This document shows, piece after piece, positions 1 through 6,831 of a stretch of 64,000 nt of DNA. Position 1 is the first letter of the stretch. Each line of letters starts with the position of its first letter. Source of the DNA: Desulfotomaculum copahuensis (lineage in GTDB: Bacteria > Bacillota > Desulfotomaculia > Desulfotomaculales > Desulfovirgulaceae). A model generated the notes under the pieces. That model made no database searches. It was given only the letters and a program-made list of their open reading frames with translations, and was not told where the DNA came from. The translations under genes and the position numbers were made by a program. The stretch lies in contig NZ_LYVF01000106.1 of the NCBI RefSeq assembly GCF_001655685.1, positions 1-64,000 of the forward strand, read 5' to 3'.

Positions 1-1047
1 AATCAGAAATCCACCTTGAATATCACTGTGCAATCCCGCACCATTCTCACCGGGCTTGATTTGATGAACGCCAGTGTGGAACGGCGGGTCTCCCTGAAAC
101 ATTTAAAAGCCCTGATCTTTTCCGAGGCGTTGGCCCGGCAGGGGCTGGGGTACTATCTGGGGCCGCTTTTACGCTACCCCGAGTTCCGCCGGAACACCTT
201 TATGGCTGTCAGCCGGGACAAACCGGAGAAATTGATCGAGCACATCCGGCCGATCATGGAGGCCAATCCGGCCAAGTACATCGAACTGCTGGTTACTTCC
301 CAGAGCTATATCGGTTTTTCCCCTTTTGCCCAGGTGCACCATTTTTACAATGACATGAAATCAGCCTCCATTCAACCGTCGGCCGTGCTACTGGGTATTG
401 CCGGCAGTCAGCCCGTGCACCATAACAGCGGGGCCGGCGGGGTTAACGAGGGGGATTACCTGGCCGGCCAGTTGCCCCGCAAGGGCGGCGGGGACATTGA
501 GATGATCGGCGCGGCGGTATTCCGGGGGGATCGCCTGGCCGGCGAACTGAACGGGGAGGAGACGGTGCTGTTGAATATGCTCAAGGGACAGTTCAAGGAA
601 AGCCTGTTTGCCTTTCCCGATCCGGAGAAGCCCGAACGGTTTATTACCATGCGGGTGCTTGCCCAGTCCAAGCCGCAGGTCCGGGTGGGCTGGAACAAGG
701 GGCAGGCGCCGGAGATTCAGGTGCAGGTGCCCCTGGAGGCGGAAATCACCTCCATCCAGAGCGGGATCAACTACGAGCGGCCGGAGCGCCTGCCCCGCCT
801 GGAAGCAGCCTTCAACCGGATGGTCGAAGAGAAGACGGCCGAACTAATCCGCAAAAGCCAGGAAGACTTTCAGGCGGATATTTTTGGTTTCGGTTTTCAG
901 GCCCGCCACCTGGCGGCCACCTGGCCGCAGTGGCGACAGATGGACTGGCTGGCGGCTTATCCGGATGCCGCGGTCAGTATAACCTTCAACACCCATATCC
1001 GGCGCATCGGTTTGCTCCGGGAAACCAGTCCGGTGGTAAAGGAGTGA
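1..1047 (+). CDS. GerAC-type spore germination protein, 5' end cut by window
   Basis: The frame is open to base 1, so the true start, with the expected lipoprotein signal, lies outside the window. The visible part begins with N-Q-K-S-T-L and runs 348 codons to a stop at 1047. It contains the pattern of the Ger(x)C family: a segment like SLKHLKALIFSEALARQGL, then a long C-terminal GerAC domain rich in short beta strands with an amphipathic helix near PRLEAAFNRMVEEKTAELI. In this family the C subunit is an outer-face lipoprotein of the nutrient germinant receptor, working with GerA/GerB-type membrane subunits. Those partners are presumably just upstream. It supports a spore-forming host. Confidence 0.85.
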   Translation, partial: NQKSTLNITVQSRTILTGLDLMNASVERRVSLKHLKALIFSEALARQGLGYYLGPLLRYPEFRRNTFMAVSRDKPEKLIEHIRPIMEANPAKYIELLVTSQSYIGFSPFAQVHHFYNDMKSASIQPSAVLLGIAGSQPVHHNSGAGGVNEGDYLAGQLPRKGGGDIEMIGAAVFRGDRLAGELNGEETVLLNMLKGQFKESLFAFPDPEKPERFITMRVLAQSKPQVRVGWNKGQAPEIQVQVPLEAEITSIQSGINYERPERLPRLEAAFNRMVEEKTAELIRKSQEDFQADIFGFGFQARHLAATWPQWRQMDWLAAYPDAAVSITFNTHIRRIGLLRETSPVVKE

Positions 1048-1052
1048 AATAA

Positions 1053-1229
1053 ATGGTCACCGTGCTTTTATTCCTGGTTCTCCTGGCCGTTGTCCTGCAC
1101 CTGGCTTCCTACGGCCGCTGGGCCTGGCGGAACAACTTGCGCCCGGGTGCGGCGGGCATTTTCTTCATCGCCCTGGTTACCCTGATCCTGCCGGTGGGTG
1201 TATGGTTCTACCACCGGTTCATCCGGTAA
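1053..1229 (+). CDS. 58-residue two-helix membrane protein, unknown function
   Basis: An ATG five bases after the germination gene stop opens a 58-codon frame. It encodes two hydrophobic helices: one starting at VTVLLFLVLLAVVLHLASY, the other around GIFFIALVTLILPVGVWFY. They are separated by a short polar loop (GRWAWRNNLRPG). The preceding GGAGTGAAATAA, which overlaps the end of the upstream gene, can serve as its ribosome binding site. Tight spacing suggests it is translated with the germination operon. Small membrane proteins accompany some ger operons (GerD/GerW-like additions), but I do not recognise this one. Confidence 0.6.
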   Translation: MVTVLLFLVLLAVVLHLASYGRWAWRNNLRPGAAGIFFIALVTLILPVGVWFYHRFIR

Positions 1230-1257
1230 ACGGAAATAAATAAACGGGGTGATCAAC

Positions 1258-2145
1258 ATGCGGCCGGTTTGGAAAGGGGCCGTCAGTTTCGGCCTGGTTT
1301 ACGTGCCGGTAAAGATGTTTACAGCCACGGAAAAAAAGGATGTCAAGTTCAATTACCTACATGTCAAATGCAATACGCCCATTCAGTACCGGCGTTACTG
1401 TTCCGCTTGTGATCAGGACGTGCCAATGGAAGAAATCGTGCGCGGCTATCAGTATGAGAAAGGGCGTTATGTGGTTTTACGGGAGGGGGATTTGGAAGTG
1501 CTTCCCCCGGGCGGGCCGCACAATGTGGAGATCCTGGATTTTGTGGATCTGGCCCGAATCGATCCGGTTTACTATGACAAGGCCTATTATCTGGCCCCGG
1601 CTGCCGGTGGGGAAAAGGTCTACGCGCTGCTCAAAAGGGCGATGCAGGAAACCGGCAAGGCGGCCGTGGCCCGGGTGGCCATCCGCAGCAAGGTCAGCCT
1701 GGCGGTGCTCCGGGCGGCTGGTGAGACGCTGTCCATGAGCACCATGTTTTACCCCGACGAGGTGCGGGACGCCGGCGCGATCGAGGAGGTGCATTACCAG
1801 GTTGAACTGTCTGAAAACGAAATCAAGATGGCCGTCAGCCTGATCGAGAGACTGTCCGCGCCATTTGAACCGCAAAAATACACCGACACCCGCCGGCAGG
1901 CGTTGATGGATCTGATTCAGGCCCGGGTGGCCGGTGAAGCAATGGTGGCGCCGGCTGCGCCGGAAGCGGCCAAAGTGGTGGATCTGATGGAGGCATTGAA
2001 GGCCAGCATCGATCTGGCGCAGTCAAAGCGGGATGCGGCCGGTGCGCAAGCCGGTGAAAAGGGCGGCCGCCCCGCACGGCGTAAAAAAAGCGGAAACGAA
2101 GCGACGGTCACGGGCAACCCCGGAAGGCGGCGCAAAAGCTCTTGA
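1258..2145 (+). CDS. ku: Ku protein, non-homologous end joining
   Basis: Bacterial Ku: a homodimeric ring that threads onto double-strand DNA ends and recruits LigD. The protein opens MRPVWKGAVSFGLVYVPV, the usual Ku start, so the ATG at 1258 is chosen over the GTG at 1249; GGGGTGAT lies just upstream. The core beta-barrel runs through about residue 250 and includes a Cys pair region (KCNTPIQYRRYCSAC). The tail is Lys/Arg/Ala-rich (GRPARRKKSG...GRRRKSS), typical of bacterial Ku extensions that contact DNA. The next gene is a LigD-type ligase 20 bases downstream, so the two form an end-joining operon. In spore formers this pathway repairs breaks during germination (established knowledge). Confidence 0.96.
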   Translation: MRPVWKGAVSFGLVYVPVKMFTATEKKDVKFNYLHVKCNTPIQYRRYCSACDQDVPMEEIVRGYQYEKGRYVVLREGDLEVLPPGGPHNVEILDFVDLARIDPVYYDKAYYLAPAAGGEKVYALLKRAMQETGKAAVARVAIRSKVSLAVLRAAGETLSMSTMFYPDEVRDAGAIEEVHYQVELSENEIKMAVSLIERLSAPFEPQKYTDTRRQALMDLIQARVAGEAMVAPAAPEAAKVVDLMEALKASIDLAQSKRDAAGAQAGEKGGRPARRKKSGNEATVTGNPGRRRKSS

Positions 2146-2165
2146 AGAAGTAAATGGAGGGCCAT

Positions 2166-3119
2166 ATGATCACGGCCGGTTCCCTCCCCCTGTTTAAACC
2201 GATGCTGGCGGTTTCCGCCGCACCATTTGATCACCCGGAATATCTTTACGAGGTTAAATGGGACGGCTACCGCGCCCTGGCCTATCTGGACGGGGACACC
2301 CGGCTGTATTCCCGCAACCGGCGGGAGTTGACCGCGGCCTTTCCGGAATTGACCGGACTGCACCGCTTTGTGGACGGACAGGCGGCGATCCTGGACGGAG
2401 AGATTATTGTTCCCGTGGACGGGCTGCCTTCATTCAATGCCCTGCAGAGCCGCGGCCGGTTGACGGATCCGTTGAAAATCCGGCGACTGGCCCGGGAATC
2501 ACCGGCCTTGTACGTAGTTTTCGACTTGCTCTACATGCACGGCCGTTCCGTAATGGATGAACCCTTGATCCGGCGCCGGGAGTTGCTGGCGGCAATTCTT
2601 ATTCCCGGCGCGCCGGCGGTGGTTTCGGACTTTGTCACCGGCGACGGGTGCGCCTTTATGGCCGCCTGTGTGTCCCGCGGTCTGGAGGGGGTGGTGGCCA
2701 AGGCGCTTTACGGCCCCTACCGGCCCGGAATGCGTTCGCGGTACTGGTGTAAATTCCGTCACACCAGGGAAGCCGATCTGATCATCTGCGGCTATCAGCC
2801 GGGCCGTGGGGGTAGGCAACTGGGAGCGCTGGTGCTGGGCGGATGCCGGGAGGGGCGGCTGGTTTACGCGGGCAAGGTGGGGACCGGTTTTGACCGGGCC
2901 GAAGAGGGGCGCTTGCTGGCTGTGTTGAACCCTCTGGCGGTGCCGCGGCCCCTCCTGTCACTGCCGGCACGGGAATCCCGCCGCACCCGCTGGGTGAAAC
3001 CGGTCCTGGTCTGCGTCGTGGAATATCTCGCTCTGACGGCGGAAGGGTTGCTGCGCCATCCCGTTTATCGCGGCCTGCGCTGTGACAAGGATTGGCCGGA
3101 ATGCACCCCGCCGGCATAA
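2166..3119 (+). CDS. ligD: ATP-dependent DNA ligase, LigD ligase-domain type
   Basis: A 317-residue stand-alone ligase equivalent to the ligase domain of LigD. Motif I is EVKWDGYR with the Lys nucleophile. Motif III-like FDLLYMHG, motif IV-like LEGVVAK and motif V-like YWCKFR follow in order. The C-terminal OB fold includes GYQPGRGGRQLGALVLG and a final RWVKPVLVCVVEY segment. The start at 2166 is preferred because GGAGG sits five bases before it; an in-frame ATG at 2154 overlaps that site. The gene follows Ku. The polymerase domain is encoded separately at 4604, so LigD is split in two here. No nuclease (phosphoesterase) domain was seen in either part. Confidence 0.94.
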   Translation: MITAGSLPLFKPMLAVSAAPFDHPEYLYEVKWDGYRALAYLDGDTRLYSRNRRELTAAFPELTGLHRFVDGQAAILDGEIIVPVDGLPSFNALQSRGRLTDPLKIRRLARESPALYVVFDLLYMHGRSVMDEPLIRRRELLAAILIPGAPAVVSDFVTGDGCAFMAACVSRGLEGVVAKALYGPYRPGMRSRYWCKFRHTREADLIICGYQPGRGGRQLGALVLGGCREGRLVYAGKVGTGFDRAEEGRLLAVLNPLAVPRPLLSLPARESRRTRWVKPVLVCVVEYLALTAEGLLRHPVYRGLRCDKDWPECTPPA

Positions 3120-3144
3120 AACAGATTATAAACCGTGTTTATCC

Positions 3145-3178
3145 AAAGGCATCCGGACGTTTTGCGCCGGATGCCTTT
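3145..3178 (+). terminator. Perfect 12-bp hairpin after the ligase gene
   Basis: AAAGGCATCCGG and CCGGATGCCTTT form a perfect 12-base stem around a 10-base loop, 26 bases after the ligase stop. The T run after the stem is weak (TTTAAAATT), so termination on the plus strand is likely but not certain. Confidence 0.55.
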
Positions 3179-3263
3179 AAAATTCCGTCCCTGTAACCAA
3201 TTTGGCACACTCTTAATATTATATGGAAAAACGATCACTAACTGAAAGATTGGTGGGACACCA

Positions 3264-4280
3264 ATGGACGGATTGCGCACCATGGCGCTTAATCACCGCT
3301 GGAGCTTGATGCAGTTGCCCAATGTGATTGGCGTCGGGATCGGGTACAAGGAAGTGGGGGGCAAGAAAACAAATCAACTTTCACTGCACGTTTTGGTCAA
3401 ACACAAGACTACACTCCGTTTTCTGGCTGCTGCGCAACGTGTGCCGGACAAAGTCGGGGAGTATCAAACCGATGTGATTGAAGTCGGCAGCGTGCGCCTG
3501 CAAGCCAGCCGGGTGGGCAAGATGCGGCCGGCCGTACCGGGGGTGAGCATCGGCCACTTTAATGTGACAGCCGGCACTTTTGGCGCGCTGGTGTACGATC
3601 AAAGAACCGGCCGGCCGATGATCCTGTCCAACAACCACATTCTGGCCAACCAGACCGACGGCATGGACGGACGGTGCAAGATTGGCGACGATATCCTGCA
3701 GCCGGGCGCACACGACAAAGGGCGGGCGCCGGGGGACGTGATCGCCCGGTTGGCCCGCTTTGTCCCGGTTTACAGTTCCGGCAGCGCCAACCAGTGTCCG
3801 GTGGCCGCGGCCGCCGAAGTGATGTTGAACAATTTTCTGTCCGCTTACCGGCCCAATTATTACGTTAAATTATACAACCGGCGACGGACCACCAACCTGG
3901 TGGACTGCGCCCTGGCCGAACCGGTGGACGAAAAACAAGTGGCGCCGGAAATAATGGGCATCGGCCGGGTGACCGGCGTGGCCGAACCGCGTCTGGGCGC
4001 CCGGGTGCGCAAAAGCGGGCGCACCTCGGGCATCACCACCGGGACGGTCAAATCGCTGCATACCACCATGCGCGTGGATTTGGACAACGACTCCTGGGCC
4101 ATGTTCGAAGATCAGATTCTGGCCACGGGCATGAGTGAACCGGGTGACAGCGGTTCCCTGGTAGTGGACGAACAAAACCGGGCGGTGGGATTGCTCTTTG
4201 CCGGTTCCGACCAGGCCACCCTGTTCAACAATATCAATAATGTTACCAAAGCGCTGAATGTCAGGTTTGACAGTGAATAA
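3264..4280 (+). CDS. Trypsin-fold serine peptidase, cytoplasmic type
   Basis: A 338-residue chymotrypsin-fold protein. The catalytic triad can be read in order: His in ILSNNHILAN, Asp in LVDCALAEP and Ser in EPGDSGSLVVD. No signal peptide or membrane segment is visible; the first 15 residues are polar, so the protein may stay in the cytoplasm or act in the spore. The N-terminal portion (VIGVGIGYKEVGGK...LSLHVLVKHK) is typical of bacterial trypsin-like proteins that carry a beta-rich lead-in domain. Substrate unknown. It interrupts the end-joining genes, which may be chance. The ribosome site (GGTGGG) is weak, and ATG 3282 is an alternative start. Confidence 0.8.
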   Translation: MDGLRTMALNHRWSLMQLPNVIGVGIGYKEVGGKKTNQLSLHVLVKHKTTLRFLAAAQRVPDKVGEYQTDVIEVGSVRLQASRVGKMRPAVPGVSIGHFNVTAGTFGALVYDQRTGRPMILSNNHILANQTDGMDGRCKIGDDILQPGAHDKGRAPGDVIARLARFVPVYSSGSANQCPVAAAAEVMLNNFLSAYRPNYYVKLYNRRRTTNLVDCALAEPVDEKQVAPEIMGIGRVTGVAEPRLGARVRKSGRTSGITTGTVKSLHTTMRVDLDNDSWAMFEDQILATGMSEPGDSGSLVVDEQNRAVGLLFAGSDQATLFNNINNVTKALNVRFDSE

Positions 4281-4369
4281 AAATCCGTGGCAAAAGTAAC
4301 CACCGGCGGCGGCCGGGAATATTTTATTAAAGGCGGGAAACCAGAGAGCAATGGAAGGGGGGTAATAAA

Positions 4370-4474
4370 ATGGAAAAACAAGGATACGGATGGGATGGAG
4401 GGTTCTTCTTCTTTTTCATCATCATCATCCTCTTCTTCTTCATGATGCCGTGGGGCTTTAACGCCGCCAAGTAG
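4370..4474 (+). CDS. 34-residue hydrophobic miniprotein, YjcZ/sporulation-like
   Basis: This frame encodes MEKQGYGWDGG, then a single very hydrophobic run FFFFFIIIILFFFMM, then PWGFNAAK. A clear GGAAGGGGGG ribosome site lies seven bases before the ATG. Gly/Tyr/aromatic start plus one transmembrane helix is the layout of the YjcZ-type sporulation miniproteins common in Firmicutes, though the core here is unusually pure in Phe and Ile. It stands alone between the protease and the LigD polymerase and is followed by a terminator. Function unknown; a spore-membrane location is inference. Confidence 0.65.
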   Translation: MEKQGYGWDGGFFFFFIIIILFFFMMPWGFNAAK

Positions 4475-4521
4475 CGCCATCCGGGAAGAGTGTCACTGCC
4501 CGCACAGCGGGCACAAATTAC

Positions 4522-4563
4522 AGCCGGGACCGCAGCAGGTTGCTGCGATCCCGGCTATTTTTT
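4522..4563 (+). terminator. Rho-independent terminator
   Basis: AGCCGGGA pairs with TCCCGGCT, with an inner GCAGCA/TGCTGC extension, and the stem is followed by ATTTTTTT. It ends the protease/miniprotein unit. Confidence 0.85.
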
Positions 4564-4603
4564 CACCCCGGCGGGTGTATAATAGCAGCAGGAGGTGCCG
4601 CGC

Positions 4604-5617
4604 ATGGCGGAGAAACAGGTTTTGCTGGGCGGCCGGCGGGTAACACTGACCAACCTGGACAAGTTGCTCTGGCCGGAAGGAGTGACCAAGGCGCATCTGA
4701 TCAAATATTATACCGACATTGCCCCCGTACTGCTGCCCTACATACACAACCGACCACTGGTGATGAAGCGCTATCCCGACGGCATCACCGGCGAGGCCTT
4801 TTACCAGAAGGAAAGCCCCGCCTACGCCCCGGACTGGATTGAGACCTTCCCGGTCCGGCATACGGAGCGGGTGATCCATTACGTCGTTTGCAACGATCTG
4901 GCCACCCTGGTCTGGTTGGCCAACCAGACCTGCATCGAGGTGCATGCCTGGCTGTCCACCCGGGAAAATATCGACTGCCCGGATATTGCCGTCATGGATC
5001 TGGATCCGGCCGAGGGGGTCACTTTTGCCGGTGTGATGCGGGTGGCCCTGCTTGTGCGCCGGGCGCTGGCCGAATTCGGCCTGCAAGGCTTTGTCAAGAC
5101 CTCCGGTTTACGGGGGCTGCATCTGTTTGTTCCGCTGCGGCCGGTTTATCCCTTCCGGCAGGTCACGGCGGCCATGCAGCACGTAGCGGAAATGGTGGCC
5201 GGCGCCTGTCCGGACAGCGCGACAGTGGAACGGACGGTGGAAAAGCGCCGCGGCCGGGTTTACCTGGATTATCTGCAAAACGGCCGGGGCAAGACAATGG
5301 CCTTTCAATACAGTATCCGCCCCCGGCCGGGAGTACCGGTTTCCACCCCCCTGCTCTGGTCCGAAGTGGAGCGGATGAGCGCCCAATCCGCCAACATCCA
5401 TACTATTTTTGACCGGTTGAAGGAATACGGGGATCTGTTCAGGGAATTGCTGCTGCAAAGACAAAGCCTGGACCGGCTGTTAAGTGCCTTGCCGGAAAAA
5501 CCGTCTCCCGTACGTGCGGCTGTAAGCCGGGTAAATTCCCCGGCAAAGAAAACCGGGCGGGAAAGAAAAAAGTTTTTGCAGCCAAAAGCAGGAAATCCAC
5601 GCCCCCTCCCCGAATGA
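4604..5617 (+). CDS. ligD: LigD-type primase/polymerase for end joining
   Basis: A stand-alone PolDom of the archaeo-eukaryotic primase superfamily; it fills gaps, preferably with ribonucleotides, during Ku/LigD repair. Seen in order: TNLDKLLWPEGVTKAHLIKYY (family opening, about residues 15-35), EVHAWLSTRE, the metal-binding MDLDPAEG, KTSGLRGLHLFVPL with the conserved His, and the C-terminal GKTMAFQYSIRPRPG...PLLW block. The usual TSGGKGLH reads TSGLRGLH here. ATG 4604 is chosen because AGGAGG ends eight bases upstream; a GTG at 4595 overlaps that site. The tail is basic (KKTGRERKKF). A TATAAT box lies at 4578-4583 without a convincing -35. It belongs functionally with Ku (1258) and the ligase (2166). 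Confidence 0.93.
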   Translation: MAEKQVLLGGRRVTLTNLDKLLWPEGVTKAHLIKYYTDIAPVLLPYIHNRPLVMKRYPDGITGEAFYQKESPAYAPDWIETFPVRHTERVIHYVVCNDLATLVWLANQTCIEVHAWLSTRENIDCPDIAVMDLDPAEGVTFAGVMRVALLVRRALAEFGLQGFVKTSGLRGLHLFVPLRPVYPFRQVTAAMQHVAEMVAGACPDSATVERTVEKRRGRVYLDYLQNGRGKTMAFQYSIRPRPGVPVSTPLLWSEVERMSAQSANIHTIFDRLKEYGDLFRELLLQRQSLDRLLSALPEKPSPVRAAVSRVNSPAKKTGRERKKFLQPKAGNPRPLPE

Positions 5618-5641
5618 ACTTTCATGGTTGAGGTGGGGGAA

Positions 5642-6745
5642 ATGGACAGGCTCTACTGGTTCGGCTGGCAATGGTTGTTGCCGGGCGCCGCCAAAAGGCT
5701 CTGGACACTGGCGGACCGGTTTGGTTCGTTGCGTGCGGCCTGGCTGGCGCCGGCGGAGGAACTGGTCAACCGGGGGGGCTTCAACCCGAAAACCGTGTAC
5801 GAACTGGTGCAGCGCCGGTCTGCTTTTGACCCGCAGGCCGCCCTGGACGGGCTGGCCGGGCAGGGCATTGATTATATTTTTTTCGATGATCCGGCATACC
5901 CCGGCGCGCTGCGCCAGATCTTCGACCCGCCGCCGGGGCTGTTTGTGCGCGGCCGGTTGCCCGCCGCCACGCGTCCGGCGCTGGCCGTGGTCGGTTCGCG
6001 GCGGCCCACGCCCTACGGTCTGGCGGTGGCCGAAAGGCTGGCCAAAGAGGCGGCCGCCGCCGGAGTGGTGGTGGTCAGCGGCCTGGCCCGGGGCATTGAC
6101 AGCGCGGCCCACCGGGGCGCGCTGTCGGCCGGCGGCCATACCGTGGCCGTACTGGGCTGCGGCGTGGATGTGGTTTATCCGCGGGAAAACCGGCGCCTGA
6201 TGGAAGAAATTGCAGCCGGTGGGGCGGTGGTGAGCGAATTCCCGCCCGGCTCGCCGCCCGAGGCCTGGCATTTTCCCGTGCGCAACCGCATCATCAGCGG
6301 CCTGTCCCGGGCCACACTGGTGGTTGAGGCGGCGGAAAAAAGCGGTGCGCTGATCACCGCTGACATGGCGCTGGAGCAGGGCCGGGACGTGCTGGCCGTG
6401 CCGGGCGGTATTGCCAGCCCGTTGAGCCGGGGGCCCAACCGTTTGATCAAGCAGGGGGCCAGGCTGGTGGAAGGGGTGGCGGACATCCTGGAGGAACTGG
6501 GGGTGACCGCCCTGTTCAAGCTTCCGTCCGGGGTGGAAAGCAGCCCGCCCCGGCTGACCGGGGACGAGAGTGCCGTTTACCGGCGGTTGTCTTACGAACC
6601 GGCGACAGTGGACAAACTGGTCGAGGAATCGGCGCTGCCCGCACAGCAGGTGCTGGCCGCCCTGATGTTTCTGGAGGTCAAACGTCTGGTCCGCCAACTG
6701 CCAGGCGGGTGCTACGTCTTGCGGGAATCCGGCCCTGGGTTCTAA
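5642..6745 (+). CDS. dprA: DNA processing protein DprA/Smf
   Basis: DprA loads RecA on single-stranded DNA during transformation. The Rossmann-like core is plain: AVVGSRRPTPYG, VVSGLARGIDSAAH, VAVLGCGVDVVYPRENR and FPPGSPPEAWHFPVRNRIISG. An N-terminal helical region (about 1-95) and a C-terminal winged-helix segment (about 305-365) flank it. ATG 5642 is preferred to ATG 5624 because GAGGTGGGGG lies just before it. The gene starts the classic Firmicute dprA-topA-trmFO-xerC-hslVU-codY order. Whether this host is competent cannot be told from the window. Confidence 0.95.
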   Translation: MDRLYWFGWQWLLPGAAKRLWTLADRFGSLRAAWLAPAEELVNRGGFNPKTVYELVQRRSAFDPQAALDGLAGQGIDYIFFDDPAYPGALRQIFDPPPGLFVRGRLPAATRPALAVVGSRRPTPYGLAVAERLAKEAAAAGVVVVSGLARGIDSAAHRGALSAGGHTVAVLGCGVDVVYPRENRRLMEEIAAGGAVVSEFPPGSPPEAWHFPVRNRIISGLSRATLVVEAAEKSGALITADMALEQGRDVLAVPGGIASPLSRGPNRLIKQGARLVEGVADILEELGVTALFKLPSGVESSPPRLTGDESAVYRRLSYEPATVDKLVEESALPAQQVLAALMFLEVKRLVRQLPGGCYVLRESGPGF

Positions 6746-6757
6746 ACCACCGGCCGG

Positions 6758-6786
6758 TTCATACATTTTAAAAATCGGCTTATAAT
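6758..6786 (+). promoter_or_regulatory. Candidate sigma-A promoter upstream of topA
   Basis: A perfect TATAAT at 6781-6786 has TTCATA 17 bases upstream (6758-6763). The -35 is only a partial match, so this is a suggestion. It would start a transcript about 40 bases before the topA TTG. Confidence 0.4.
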
Positions 6787-6831
6787 ACTCGTGAAAATTG
6801 GTTAAACCCTACAGACAAGGGGTGACCGCTG

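Noticed and set aside
4578-4583. TATAAT before the LigD polymerase gene
   Set aside because: No -35 at the right distance, and the transcript would begin inside the ribosome site; not listed as a promoter.
5480-6766. 428-codon minus-strand frame opposite dprA
   Set aside because: Shadow frame, rich in His/Gln/Arg/Pro, with no domain; dprA is unambiguous.
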